In this document: positions 34,609 through 43,860 of the stretch, in pieces | Numbering within the stretch: position 1 is the first letter of the stretch | Layout of the letters: every line of letters starts with the position of its first letter | Source: Riemerella anatipestifer | GTDB taxonomy: Bacteria; Bacteroidota; Bacteroidia; Flavobacteriales; Weeksellaceae | Direction: 5' to 3' | DNA: 64,000 nucleotides | Assembly (NCBI RefSeq): GCF_009663465.1 | Contig: NZ_QXHU01000001.1 | Location: 362,208 to 426,207 of the forward strand | The notes under the pieces: model-generated | What the model was told of the DNA's origin: nothing | Database searches by the model: none | What the model saw: the letters and a program-made list of their open reading frames with translations, nothing else | Made by a program: the position numbers and the translations under genes

Positions 34609-35631
34609 TTATTTAATCTTAACCTCGTAGATTTTGTCCCAATTTTTTCCTGTAACTAGCATATTTTCACCTTTGAAAGCGATGCCATTTAAGACATCAT
34701 CTTCCCCTGTAGTATGTTTTTTAGCTATCTCCGAAAAGTCAAATTTACCTACAACTTCTCCTGTATTTGGATTGATTTTCAATATATATGGTTGTTGCCA
34801 CACATTAGCGTAAATAAACCCTTGGTAATATTCCAGCTCGTTAAGTCGGTCATAAGCTTGGGTGTTTCCTGCTACGGCAATCTGTTTAGTAATTTCAGAC
34901 GGGTTATTAGGGTTTAAGAAATAGAGATTTTTTGTTCCATCTGATAAAATAAGATTTTTACCATCATAGGTAAGTCCCCACCCCTCGCCTATTGCACCAG
35001 GATAAGGGAATTCTGATAAAAGTTTTAAACTAGCCTTATCATAAATAAATCCTTTTTTGTTTTGCCAAGTCAATTGATAGACTTTATCGCCCACAATCGT
35101 AGAACCCTCCGAAAAAATATCGTTAGACTGTGGCGTTACAGCCAAAGGCGTTATACTTCCTAAGTTATACTTTAGGATTCTGGAGCTACCGTGTTGCCCA
35201 TCACTTTCGTAAATAGTATTACCCTCCAACTGAAATCCTTGAACGAAGTTTTCGATACTATGCGGGTATTCATTAACGATAGTATAGCTTAAATTTTGTT
35301 CTGGATTTTTAGCAAAAACATAGATAGTGGCGTCTTGAGTTAATGTTTCTCCACTTTTAGTTTTAATAACAAAAGATACCTCGTTATCGCCTAGACTAAA
35401 AACTTCAGGCGTAACCTTAAGGTCTGATATTTCCTTATCTCCAAAACTAACACTTATCGTTTCAGCATTTTTGGTAACCTCTTCTGGAAGTTTGATAACA
35501 TCACCGAAATGATAACCTTTTTCTTCCATAGAAAGATTATATTCGTTAAGTGTATTTAATATCTCTTTATCTTTATTACAAGAGGCTAAAAGCATTAAGC
35601 TCAAACAAGCCACAATGATATTTTTTTTCAT
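34609..35631 (-). CDS. glutaminyl-peptide cyclotransferase, lipoprotein
   Basis: A 340-residue lipoprotein (signal MKKNIIVACLSLMLLASC, lipidation Cys18). After an Ig-like segment (about 45-110), the propeller domain carries the family hallmarks NEYPHSIENFVQGFQLEGN, YESDGQHGSS, GEGWGLTYDGKNLILSDGT and LNELEYYQGFIYANVWQ, ending in the DDVLNGIAF region. This is the plant/bacterial five-bladed propeller type that forms N-terminal pyroglutamate. In Bacteroidetes pyroglutamate formation is widespread on exported proteins. Confidence 0.88.
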   Translation of the reverse strand: MKKNIIVACLSLMLLASCNKDKEILNTLNEYNLSMEEKGYHFGDVIKLPEEVTKNAETISVSFGDKEISDLKVTPEVFSLGDNEVSFVIKTKSGETLTQDATIYVFAKNPEQNLSYTIVNEYPHSIENFVQGFQLEGNTIYESDGQHGSSRILKYNLGSITPLAVTPQSNDIFSEGSTIVGDKVYQLTWQNKKGFIYDKASLKLLSEFPYPGAIGEGWGLTYDGKNLILSDGTKNLYFLNPNNPSEITKQIAVAGNTQAYDRLNELEYYQGFIYANVWQQPYILKINPNTGEVVGKFDFSEIAKKHTTGEDDVLNGIAFKGENMLVTGKNWDKIYEVKIK

Positions 35632-35661
35632 AATTAGAATCTTTATTTTTTCAGTTTTTAA

Positions 35662-36699
35662 TTATACTTTAACTTTTGTTTTATCTACATTCAAAATTTT
35701 ATAAACCATTTCTTTCAGAAGCTCAGCATCTGTCATATTTACTGCTCCTAAACCTTTACTTTTCATATCAAATTCTCTAAGAATAGATATAATTCTAGTG
35801 GCGTGCTTTAGTGGATAAAGCCTCGCCGAAGTTTCGTAATCTTTAATAAAATAAGGATTAACACCCATCTCCGCTGCGATACTCTGTGGTGACATACCTT
35901 TAAGGCTATGAAAAACAATGAGGTTAGAAAAATAATTATACAAACTACCCAACATCATCACAAACGGATTAGATTTTGGATTTTTACCGATGTAATAAGC
36001 TATTTTCATCGCTTGTTCTTCATTCTTCGTTCCTAATGCCTTTTGTAATTCAAATACGTTATAATCTTTACTAATCCCAATATGTTTCTCTACAAGAAGA
36101 CTGTTAAGCACCTCTCCTTCCTTTAAAATCAGTTTAAGTTTATTGATTTCATTAGCTATTCTAGAAAGGTCATTCCCTAGATATTCAGCTAAAATTGTGG
36201 GAATATTAGGTTCTGCTTTCAGCCCTGCTCTAGAAATTTCATCTTGTATAAATTGAGGTAAATTCCAATCTTTGACAGGCTCGCTAAGGAAAAGCATTTT
36301 ATTCTTAGCCAAAATTTTAGCAAACTTTTTTCTAGAATCTACTTTTTTATGCTTGTGAGCAATTACCAAAATGGTAGACGGCACAGGATTATTAACATAG
36401 GCTTCTAGGGCTTCTGTTTCTTTTTCCGTAAGTCTAATATCTTGAGCCTCTTTGAGTACAATAAGCTGTCTGTCTCCCATCATTGGGAACTGCCTTGCCA
36501 ATGCCAATACTTCCGAATAAGTAGTATCCTTACCATAAACTACGGTCTGGTTAAATGCTTTTTCATCTTCTGTTAGGACTTCATTTTCGAAATGTTTTAC
36601 CGCTACATCTATATAATAAGGCTCTTCCCCATGAAAAAAATAAATAGGGAGAAGTTCTTTATTTTTAATATTTTTGAGGATTATTTCTAACTCTTTCAT
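35662..36699 (-). CDS. holA: DNA polymerase III delta subunit
   Basis: Clamp-loader subunit of 345 residues that opens the beta clamp. PIYFFHGEEPYYIDV near the start and FPMMGDRQLIVLKEAQD are HolA signatures; the middle has LAEYLGNDLSRIANEINKL. The ATG at 36699 (MKELEIILK) fits relatives; 21 upstream codons lie inside the divergent gene. The divergent gene's ATG is only 4 bases away. A -7 box TATCTTTG at 36760-36767 on this strand lies within the neighbour's coding region. Confidence 0.9.
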   Translation of the reverse strand: MKELEIILKNIKNKELLPIYFFHGEEPYYIDVAVKHFENEVLTEDEKAFNQTVVYGKDTTYSEVLALARQFPMMGDRQLIVLKEAQDIRLTEKETEALEAYVNNPVPSTILVIAHKHKKVDSRKKFAKILAKNKMLFLSEPVKDWNLPQFIQDEISRAGLKAEPNIPTILAEYLGNDLSRIANEINKLKLILKEGEVLNSLLVEKHIGISKDYNVFELQKALGTKNEEQAMKIAYYIGKNPKSNPFVMMLGSLYNYFSNLIVFHSLKGMSPQSIAAEMGVNPYFIKDYETSARLYPLKHATRIISILREFDMKSKGLGAVNMTDAELLKEMVYKILNVDKTKVKV

Positions 36700-36703
36700 A
36701 AAA

Positions 36704-37141
36704 ATGCAACTTCCAAAACTTGATTTTAAGGAAACTTTTGATTTCCAGTTTAAGAAAGACAAAGATACATTTTTTATTTACGATTTACCAAGAAAATCGT
36801 GGTTGGTGCTCACACCTGAAGAATGGGTGCGACAACACTGGATACATTATTTCCACAAGACTAAAGGTTATCATCTTTCTGCCCTTATCACAGAACAAAA
36901 GCTAGAGCTTAACGGAACAACAAAACGCCTAGATTTACTAGTTACAGAAAAGGCGAAACCTAAAATTTTAATAGAGTGCAAAGCTCCTTCCGTTCCTCTT
37001 ACCGAAGTCACTTTTGAACAAATCGCGAGATATAATAGTATTATAAAATCGCCTGAAATTATTTTAAGTAATGGTGTGCAACACATTTACGCCAAATATG
37101 AGAATGAAAATTACACATTCTACAAGAGAGAGTTATACTAA
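36704..37141 (+). CDS. HsdR N-terminal-like (PD-(D/E)xK) stand-alone protein
   Basis: A 145-residue protein in which TKRLDLLVTEKAKPKILIECKAP carries the Asp and Glu-x-Lys of the PD-(D/E)xK nuclease fold, as in the N-terminal domain of type I restriction subunit R. There is no helicase part and no hsdM/hsdS nearby, so it is not a restriction system. Stand-alone versions are common in Bacteroidetes. The start at 36704 (MQLPKLDFKETFDF) is preferred over an ATG 30 bases upstream that would overlap holA. Whether it cuts DNA is unknown. Confidence 0.8.
   Translation: MQLPKLDFKETFDFQFKKDKDTFFIYDLPRKSWLVLTPEEWVRQHWIHYFHKTKGYHLSALITEQKLELNGTTKRLDLLVTEKAKPKILIECKAPSVPLTEVTFEQIARYNSIIKSPEIILSNGVQHIYAKYENENYTFYKRELY
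36760..36767 (-). promoter_or_regulatory. candidate -7 box of holA inside the divergent gene
   Basis: TATCTTTG on the minus strand with a TTG 21 bases further upstream (36789-36791). It would give holA a 5' leader of about 55 bases. Confidence 0.45.
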
Positions 37142-37180
37142 TTTCTAAGTAGTCTAGCCTATTTTATCATTGTTAATTGT

Positions 37181-37188
37181 TAAATTTG
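37181..37188 (+). promoter_or_regulatory. -7 promoter box of ftsK
   Basis: TAAATTTG fits TAnnTTTG and lies 23 bases before the ftsK ATG. No clear -33 TTG at the usual distance. Confidence 0.45.
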
Positions 37189-37210
37189 CAATTCTTATAA
37201 TTTTTAGAGT

Positions 37211-39706
37211 ATGAATCCAAAACAAGATATAAAAACCCCTAGCAAAACCTTATCCAAAGGGCGTATTGTCATAGGTGTAAGTTTAATTTTAATTTCTGCC
37301 ATTTTAGTTCTTTCTTTCATTTCTTATTTGGGAAGTTGGAAGTCTGACCAAAGCCAAGCAGGAATGCTTACGGATAAATCTGTAAAATCTTCTAATTTTA
37401 TAGGGAAATTTGGAGATTGGCTAGGAAATTTGTTTATCTTTGAAAGTTTTGGAATAAGTGCCTTTATTATTGCTTTCTTAATCTTTATGTTAGGAACTTT
37501 AGTTCTTAAAAAGAAATACTTTAAACCTTTAAAAGCATTTTCTCATTCGTTATTTTTTATTTGTTGGTTGCCTATTTTTATCGGAGCCATTACCAAAGGC
37601 GAAGGTGTTTTAAGTGGTGTATATGGTTTTCAAATATATGATTATCTAAGCGTATTCATCGGAGATTTCGGGCTTTGGCTTATCCTTATTACCAGTATTG
37701 CTTTATACTTTGTTTTGGAGTTTAATCTTCGTCCGAGTGTTATTAAAGCTAAATTTGACAACCTTAACGATAAAGCGACTTCTACTTTAGAAAATATTAA
37801 AGCTAAAACAGGTTTCCAAGATAACGAAGACGAGGAAGACACCTCTACTGAGGATACTACAGATTTAGACTCTGATGTAGATAATTTAGTTAAAGAAGAA
37901 CCAACCTATAATATTAGCTCTACTCCAAAAGTAGAAATCCCTGCTAAAAAAGAAAATATTTCCTTTGATAATATAAACTTTGATTTAGAACCTCAATCTA
38001 CAGCCGAAATCATTGCAACGCCTAACAAAACTTCCGAAACTAAAAAGGAAAATATTGTAGAGGTTTCTTTAGAATCACCCCAGAAGGAAGAAGTTTCAAA
38101 TAATGATGATATTGATTTCAGTATAGAAAAAACAGCTCCTGTGGAAGTTGTAGAAAGCGAAGATATCGCTAGCGAATTAGTAAAAAAACACGGACTGTAT
38201 GACCATAGATTAGAATTAGCTAAATTCCAAATGCCTAGTATTGAGCTACTAGCCGACTATGGTAATGAAGAAATCACCATCAATAAAGAAGAACTAGAGG
38301 AAAACAAAAACAAAATTGTAGGACTTCTAAAAAACTTTAATGTAGGTATCGCACAGATAAAAGCAACCATCGGTCCTACTGTTACTCTCTACGAAATAGT
38401 ACCAGAAGTAGGTACAAGAGTAGCGTCTATTAAAAAACTACAAGATGATATAGCTCTTAACCTTTCGGCTTTGGGGATTCGTATTATTGCACCTATGCCT
38501 GGCAAAGGGACGATAGGTATAGAAGTACCTAGAAAAAATGCGTCTATGGTATCTATGCGTTCGGTAATTGCCTCTCAAAAGTTCCAAACCACAGATATGG
38601 ATTTACCTATTGTATTCGGTAAAACCATTTCCAACGAGGTCTTTATGGCAGATTTAGCCAAAATGCCACACCTCCTAATGGCAGGAGCTACAGGACAAGG
38701 TAAATCCGTAGGAATCAATGCGATATTAGCTTCTTTACTTTATAAAAAACACCCTAGCGAACTTAAACTAGTATTAGTTGACCCTAAAAAAGTGGAACTT
38801 TCGCTTTATTCCAAAATAGAAAGACACTATTTAGCCAAACTACCTGATACCGAGGAGGCTATACTTACAGATAATTCTAAGGTTATCAATACACTTAATT
38901 CTCTGTGTATTGAGATGGACAACAGATACGATTTACTTAAAAATGCTTTCTGTAGAAACCTTAAAGAGTACAATAAAAAATTCACCGAGAGAAAACTAAA
39001 CCCAGAAAATGGACACCGTTATTTACCTTATATTGTTTTGGTAGTAGACGAATTTGCAGACCTTATTATGACGGCAGGTAAAGAGGTAGAACACCCTATT
39101 GCTCGTCTAGCACAGCTAGCTCGTGCAGTTGGAATTCATTTGATTATTGCAACCCAAAGACCATCGGTAAACGTCATCACAGGTATGATAAAGGCTAATT
39201 TCCCTGCCAGAGTATCTTTCCGTGTAAATGCAAGTGTGGATTCTAGAACGATATTAGACGCTACTGGTGCCGACCAACTCGTGGGTAAAGGAGATATGCT
39301 CTATACTAATGGGAACGATATTACACGCGTACAGTGTGCTTTTATAGATACACCTGAAGTTGAAAAAATAGCAGATTTCATAGGCGAGCAAAAAGGTTAT
39401 CCTGACGCTTATGAATTACCTGAATATAATGGTGAAGACAATGGCAGTTCTAGTAGCGATTTTGACCCTAATGAAAAAGATGCCCTCTTCGAAGAAGCTG
39501 CGAGAATTGTGGTTTCTACACAACAAGGCTCTACTTCGATGTTGCAACGACAGCTCAAGTTGGGATACAATAGAGCTGGTAGAATTGTCGACCAGCTAGA
39601 AGCATCTGGGATTTTAGGCAGTTTCAATGGTTCTAAAGCGAGGGAAGTCCTCATTCAAGATTTAACATCATTGGAACAGTTTTTGGAATCAATGAGACGA
39701 AATTAA
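37211..39706 (+). CDS. ftsK: FtsK/SpoIIIE DNA translocase
   Basis: Septal DNA pump of 831 residues that clears chromosome ends from the closing septum. About four N-terminal membrane helices (residues 20-190) are followed by a short acidic linker (about 200-340) and the alpha/beta motor with Walker A GATGQGKSVG and Walker B YIVLVVDEFADLIM. The C-terminal gamma winged helix is TSMLQRQLKLGYNRAGRIVDQ. Normal length for flavobacteria. It heads a run with LolA-like, DUF4476 and LptF/G genes. Confidence 0.95.
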   Translation: MNPKQDIKTPSKTLSKGRIVIGVSLILISAILVLSFISYLGSWKSDQSQAGMLTDKSVKSSNFIGKFGDWLGNLFIFESFGISAFIIAFLIFMLGTLVLKKKYFKPLKAFSHSLFFICWLPIFIGAITKGEGVLSGVYGFQIYDYLSVFIGDFGLWLILITSIALYFVLEFNLRPSVIKAKFDNLNDKATSTLENIKAKTGFQDNEDEEDTSTEDTTDLDSDVDNLVKEEPTYNISSTPKVEIPAKKENISFDNINFDLEPQSTAEIIATPNKTSETKKENIVEVSLESPQKEEVSNNDDIDFSIEKTAPVEVVESEDIASELVKKHGLYDHRLELAKFQMPSIELLADYGNEEITINKEELEENKNKIVGLLKNFNVGIAQIKATIGPTVTLYEIVPEVGTRVASIKKLQDDIALNLSALGIRIIAPMPGKGTIGIEVPRKNASMVSMRSVIASQKFQTTDMDLPIVFGKTISNEVFMADLAKMPHLLMAGATGQGKSVGINAILASLLYKKHPSELKLVLVDPKKVELSLYSKIERHYLAKLPDTEEAILTDNSKVINTLNSLCIEMDNRYDLLKNAFCRNLKEYNKKFTERKLNPENGHRYLPYIVLVVDEFADLIMTAGKEVEHPIARLAQLARAVGIHLIIATQRPSVNVITGMIKANFPARVSFRVNASVDSRTILDATGADQLVGKGDMLYTNGNDITRVQCAFIDTPEVEKIADFIGEQKGYPDAYELPEYNGEDNGSSSSDFDPNEKDALFEEAARIVVSTQQGSTSMLQRQLKLGYNRAGRIVDQLEASGILGSFNGSKAREVLIQDLTSLEQFLESMRRN

Positions 39707-39716
39707 AAAACAATCT

Positions 39717-40364
39717 ATGAAATCTATATTAAAAAAAACAGGATTAATTGTTCTATCTCTAGGAGCTATCTCTTATCTATCGGCTCAAAAAATTGATGCA
39801 AAAGCAAAGACTCTTCTTGATGGTGTATCGGCTAATTATAAATCTAAAAAGAATACTTATTTCAAATTTTTATACGGTTCTGGTAAAAATAAAGTTCAAA
39901 AATCAGAAACTGGCATCTTCTACTCCAACGGTTCTCAATACAAACTAAAGATAATGGGAACCGAACAAATATTCGACGGAAAGAAAGTCTATAATATCAA
40001 CGATGAAGACCAAGAGGTTACCATAGCTATGCCCAACAATGATACAACAATGTTTTCTCCTATAAACTACCTAGACGATTACAAAAAGGGCTACAATATT
40101 GAGTATCTAGGCAAAAAGAAAATCAGTACAGGCAAAGTAGCCGACTTAATAAGAATGAAACCCACTAAACAAGGTGAAATAAAATATGTTTATCTTTTTG
40201 TAGATGCTGGTAAAAAAGAACTCTTAAAACTAGAACAACAATCTAAAGACAATGATATTGCAGTGATTGATATTAAAGACTTTAAATATAACCAAAATTT
40301 AAGTGTTGATATCTTTAGCTTTAATAAATCAAAATATCAAAACTACATCATTACTGAACTCTAA
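39717..40364 (+). CDS. LolA-like periplasmic lipoprotein carrier
   Basis: A 215-residue exported protein with a signal peptide ending SYLSAQ near residue 24. The mature part has the LolA half-barrel pattern: AKTLLDGVSANYKSKKNTYFKF, GIFYSNGSQYKL and EQIFDGKKVYNINDEDQEV. In proteobacteria LolA ferries lipoproteins to the outer membrane; flavobacterial versions are more divergent. It lies 10 bases after ftsK and 12 before the DUF4476 gene. Confidence 0.8.
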   Translation: MKSILKKTGLIVLSLGAISYLSAQKIDAKAKTLLDGVSANYKSKKNTYFKFLYGSGKNKVQKSETGIFYSNGSQYKLKIMGTEQIFDGKKVYNINDEDQEVTIAMPNNDTTMFSPINYLDDYKKGYNIEYLGKKKISTGKVADLIRMKPTKQGEIKYVYLFVDAGKKELLKLEQQSKDNDIAVIDIKDFKYNQNLSVDIFSFNKSKYQNYIITEL

Positions 40365-40376
40365 ATATTTATACAA

Positions 40377-41132
40377 ATGAAATCTTTAATATTAACATTA
40401 GGGCTTATCTCCTCCTTTGCTTTAGGGCAAAACCATAATTTTAAGAGAGAGATGCTTCCAAATGAAATAGAGACTCAAAAGCTCAATCGTATTAAAAATG
40501 ATTTTTATAGAAATAAAGATAATGATTATAGCAGAGCTAATACTTATACAGAGTTGTTTATAAGAGTTCCTAACCCTAATTATAGGAGATACACCATTAG
40601 TATTTCTGACCAGACTATTGAAAACAGAACAGGTTTCTTTAGGTTCTTTGATTTGGAAGCGGGCAGACATCAGCTTACGGTACTTAGAAACGGTATTCCT
40701 ATTTACAAAACTGTAGTATTTTTGAGAAACAATCAGCGTTCTTTATTAGATTTTTATCCTTTTGAAGGTCTATTTCTAGTAGATGAAATACCTATACAGC
40801 AGGAATACCCTGAATATCCCAATTGGAGACCAAATGAAAATGTAATGAACTCCACCGAATTTCAACAATTTTTGGAATATTTCAAAAAACAAAATTTTGA
40901 TGACAATAAAAAGGAAGCATTCTTAGTTCAAAGTCATACCACCAGCTTCACTTCCCAACAAGTATTAGAACTCATAAAGGTAATGAATTTTGATAAAGGA
41001 AGGCTAGAAGTTGCCAAAGCTGCTTACATCTATTGTCCCGACCCACAAAACTATTACATAGTCTCGGAAGGGTTTTCTTTCAGAAACTCTAAGACGGAAC
41101 TTTCTGATTTTATACTAAAAAATAGACGCTAA
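40377..41132 (+). CDS. DUF4476 secreted protein
   Basis: A 251-residue protein with a signal peptide (cut after LISSFALGQ, about residue 18). The middle part resembles a PEGA-like beta segment (GFFRFFDLEAGRHQLTVLRNG). The C-terminal ~95 residues match DUF4476: FLVQSHTTSFTSQQVLELI, FDKGRLEVAKAAY and YIYCPDPQNYYIV. The function of the domain is unknown. Confidence 0.75.
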   Translation: MKSLILTLGLISSFALGQNHNFKREMLPNEIETQKLNRIKNDFYRNKDNDYSRANTYTELFIRVPNPNYRRYTISISDQTIENRTGFFRFFDLEAGRHQLTVLRNGIPIYKTVVFLRNNQRSLLDFYPFEGLFLVDEIPIQQEYPEYPNWRPNENVMNSTEFQQFLEYFKKQNFDDNKKEAFLVQSHTTSFTSQQVLELIKVMNFDKGRLEVAKAAYIYCPDPQNYYIVSEGFSFRNSKTELSDFILKNRR

Positions 41133-41160
41133 AAATTATTATTAAAAAACTATAAAAATT

Positions 41161-41189
41161 GCCACAGAGGTTTTATCTTTGTGGCTTTT
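41161..41189 (+). terminator. hairpin between the DUF4476 and LptF/G genes
   Basis: GCCACAGAG and CTTTGTGGC pair over 9 bp around GTTTTAT and are followed by TTTT. It is a modest intrinsic terminator. The loop and 3' arm contain TATCTTTG (41174-41181), which could also serve as a -7 box for the next gene. Confidence 0.55.
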
Positions 41190-41214
41190 AAATTGATTTT
41201 GTAATCATAAACAT

Positions 41215-42669
41215 ATGCTGAAAAAACTAGATCGCTATATCATTAAAACTTTTTTTGGACCATTTTTGTTCATATTCAGCGTATTGTTTTTTATTTTCCT
41301 AGTTAATATCATTTGGATTAAACTCTATCAGTTTACAGGAAAAGGGCTTTCTCCCTTTGAAATAGGCAAACTTTTGTTCTATATGGGCGTTAGTGTAGTT
41401 AATATGGTACTTCCTCTCACGGTACTTCTCTCTTCCATAATGACCTTTGGTGCATTTGGTGAACGCTACGAACTTGCAGCAATGAAAGCCGCTGGTATCT
41501 CTTTATTTAGAATTATGCGTCCGCTCATATTGGTTGTAACTTTGCTATCGGGTATTTTATTTATATTTTCTAATAATGTAATTCCAGATTTCAACAGAAA
41601 AGCTAAAAATATGCTTTACAATATTGCAGCCACTAAACCTGCACTCAACTTTACGGCAGGACAATTTATCGGGGCAATACCTGGAGCATCTGTAAAATTT
41701 GATAAAATTTCTGGAGAAAATGGGGAGAATTTAGAAGGTATTATCATCCACAAAGAAGTAAATGGAAATAATCCACAACAAACTATTATTGCCCCTAAGG
41801 GGAAATTTGTACCTGCACAAAACAGAAATTATCTAAAACTCATCTTATATAAAGGCTATGTTTATGAAGATGAAAATACTAGCTACAATTATAATGAAAG
41901 GACTAAACAACCTAACAAAAGTATAAAATTTGATAGTTTGGTAGCCCATTTTGATGTAAGCGAGCTCGTGAATAAAGCCATAGAAGAAGAAAAAATTACC
42001 GAAAATTATCAATTCCAAACCTATCTAGACATCAATGGTTCTATCGCTCAGCTAGAAAAAGAGCAAAAGACTAGGTTTGATAATATTAGCAACGAGTTAG
42101 TAGCTCAGAATAATTTTTATGTCAATTATTTAGATAAATCAAAAAATAAAAAAGCTGCACAACCTTTTAAAATTGATACGCTAAAAAAAGATAAAAAAAG
42201 AGATATTCTTTACAATGCATATCAAAAAATAAACACTCTTAAAGAAGATAAAAATAACAACAAAGACCCTGAACTATACGAAATGCTTAAGCAACGTAGT
42301 AAAGTAATTATGTACCAACAGAGGATTCTTTCGTTTTCCATTACTTGCATCATATTTTTCCTTATTGGTTCTAGCTTGGGCTCCATCATTAGGAAAGGAG
42401 GCATTGGCTTTCCTGTGGTTATTGCTATTGTCATATTCATTACATTCTATGTTCTTAACTTGACTGTAGAAAATCTATCTTGGAAAGGGAAACTTGACCC
42501 TTATTGGGCTGCGTGGCTACCCAACTTAATACTAGCCCCTCTAGGTGTATGGTTTACAATAAAAGCCTTGAATGATTCACAAATTTTAGATGCTGAAAAG
42601 TATAAAGTTTTCTTTAAACCTATAATACAGAAATTTTCAAAAAATAAAGAGCACCAAAGGTACCAGTAG
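41215..42669 (+). CDS. LptF/LptG-family permease
   Basis: A 484-residue inner-membrane permease that works with LptB to extract lipopolysaccharide. Three N-terminal helices (about 15-35, 58-80, 100-122), a large periplasmic domain (about 125-380) and three C-terminal helices (385-405, 410-430, 445-465) match the YjgP/YjgQ layout. MLKKLDRYIIKTFFGPF is the typical start. The periplasmic part is longer than in proteobacteria, with a Lys-rich helical insert near 300-370. Whether it is LptF or LptG is not decided. Confidence 0.88.
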   Translation: MLKKLDRYIIKTFFGPFLFIFSVLFFIFLVNIIWIKLYQFTGKGLSPFEIGKLLFYMGVSVVNMVLPLTVLLSSIMTFGAFGERYELAAMKAAGISLFRIMRPLILVVTLLSGILFIFSNNVIPDFNRKAKNMLYNIAATKPALNFTAGQFIGAIPGASVKFDKISGENGENLEGIIIHKEVNGNNPQQTIIAPKGKFVPAQNRNYLKLILYKGYVYEDENTSYNYNERTKQPNKSIKFDSLVAHFDVSELVNKAIEEEKITENYQFQTYLDINGSIAQLEKEQKTRFDNISNELVAQNNFYVNYLDKSKNKKAAQPFKIDTLKKDKKRDILYNAYQKINTLKEDKNNNKDPELYEMLKQRSKVIMYQQRILSFSITCIIFFLIGSSLGSIIRKGGIGFPVVIAIVIFITFYVLNLTVENLSWKGKLDPYWAAWLPNLILAPLGVWFTIKALNDSQILDAEKYKVFFKPIIQKFSKNKEHQRYQ

Positions 42670-42838
42670 AAGTAACATATTTTTTTATATCTAAAATACA
42701 CTTTTGAGAAACCATTTTATACACTTAAAATTCACTTTGGCAAGAAAATTGATTATAGTAAATCACTTTTTGCAAAAAGCCTCAAAACTAATAATCATTT
42801 GTAAATTTATTTAGTATTAATTTTAAATTTTATGACAA

Positions 42839-43693
42839 ATGATAACTTTTTCACAAAACCAAAATGAACAAAAAGCTCTAGATGAGCTCTTATTTGCAGG
42901 TAGAAACAAAGCCTATGGAGCCTATTCTCTCAGGGCAGAGGCCGATTATTACCTCAAAAAGGCTTTATTTTCAGGAGTAGCTTTATTCGGGATTTTCATT
43001 GGAGGAACCTACGCTTATTTGCAAACAAAAAAGGTACATATCCCTACTGATAAAGGCGTAAAAATAGAGCTAAAGCCTGTTGATCCCACAATAATAAAAG
43101 AGGATAAAATAGTAAAACCCATCGTACCAAAAGTACAATCGGTTAAGAAAGTTGAAAAAACAGTAGAAATTAAAACAGTGGATACTCGTGTCCCTACACC
43201 TATGGCTAATCCAACTATAGAAACGTCTTTACCTAGTATTAAAGTTCTGCAAACAGCAACATCTGGCTTGGAAAATAAGGAGGGAATAATATCCACTACT
43301 AGTATTGTACCTACTAAACCTAATATTGGGAATGGAACAGTTAATAATAATGCAACGCCAGAAATAGTTAAAACCAATAATACTATAGAAACTGTAGTAG
43401 ACGAAGACGCTGTATTCATTGGAGGAATAGATTCTTTTAGAGCTAAAGTAGGAGAAAATTTCGATTATGAAGTAATGGCTGGAGAGGAAGGCCTTGTAAA
43501 AGCAATGGTAACATTTGTGGTAGAAAGAGATGGCACTATTACCAATGTAAAAGCGGAGGGAAAAAACAATATGTTTAATAAGGAAGCTGAAAAAGCCATA
43601 AAATCTGTCAAAGGAAAATGGACTCCTGCTAAAATCAAAGGAGAGGCGGTGCGTTCTTACTTCAGAATTCCGGTATCTATAAAGTTTGAATGA
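42839..43693 (+). CDS. TonB-like energy transducer
   Basis: A 284-residue protein. The cytoplasmic segment ELLFAGRNKAYGAYSLR, characteristic of Bacteroidetes TonB proteins, precedes one membrane helix (about 44-62). A Pro/Lys/Thr-rich periplasmic spacer follows (about 65-195), and then a C-terminal TonB domain with VTFVVERDGTITNVKAEGK and IKGEAVRSYFRIPVSIKFE. It would energise outer-membrane receptors with ExbBD, which are not in the window. Confidence 0.88.
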   Translation: MITFSQNQNEQKALDELLFAGRNKAYGAYSLRAEADYYLKKALFSGVALFGIFIGGTYAYLQTKKVHIPTDKGVKIELKPVDPTIIKEDKIVKPIVPKVQSVKKVEKTVEIKTVDTRVPTPMANPTIETSLPSIKVLQTATSGLENKEGIISTTSIVPTKPNIGNGTVNNNATPEIVKTNNTIETVVDEDAVFIGGIDSFRAKVGENFDYEVMAGEEGLVKAMVTFVVERDGTITNVKAEGKNNMFNKEAEKAIKSVKGKWTPAKIKGEAVRSYFRIPVSIKFE

Positions 43694-43720
43694 TAAATAA
43701 TTACAATTTCTGACTATCTA

Positions 43721-43758
43721 ATTATCCACAATTTCCCCTAGATTGTGGATAATTTTTT
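43721..43758. terminator. terminator built from two inverted DnaA-box sequences
   Basis: ATTATCCACAAT (43721-43732) pairs with ATTGTGGATAAT (43742-43753) over 12 bp and is followed by six T, ending the TonB-like gene. Each arm contains TTATCCACA, a perfect consensus DnaA box, in inverted orientation. It lies about 100 bases before parA. Confidence 0.8.
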
Positions 43759-43812
43759 ATAAGTTTAAAGTATTCATTACAAATAAATTAACATATTTTT
43801 ACATTTTAAAAA

Positions 43813-43843
43813 TTGAGACTGCATTAAAAAAATTGTATTTTTG
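43813..43843 (+). promoter_or_regulatory. parA operon promoter
   Basis: TTG at 43813-43815, 20 bases, then TATTTTTG at 43836-43843: a good Bacteroidetes promoter 17 bases before the parA ATG. Confidence 0.7.
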
Positions 43844-43860
43844 GAACTTAAATCAAAAAT

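Noticed and set aside
36704-37141. Type I restriction system
   Set aside because: Only the small HsdR-N-like fold is present; there is no helicase part and no hsdM or hsdS in the window.
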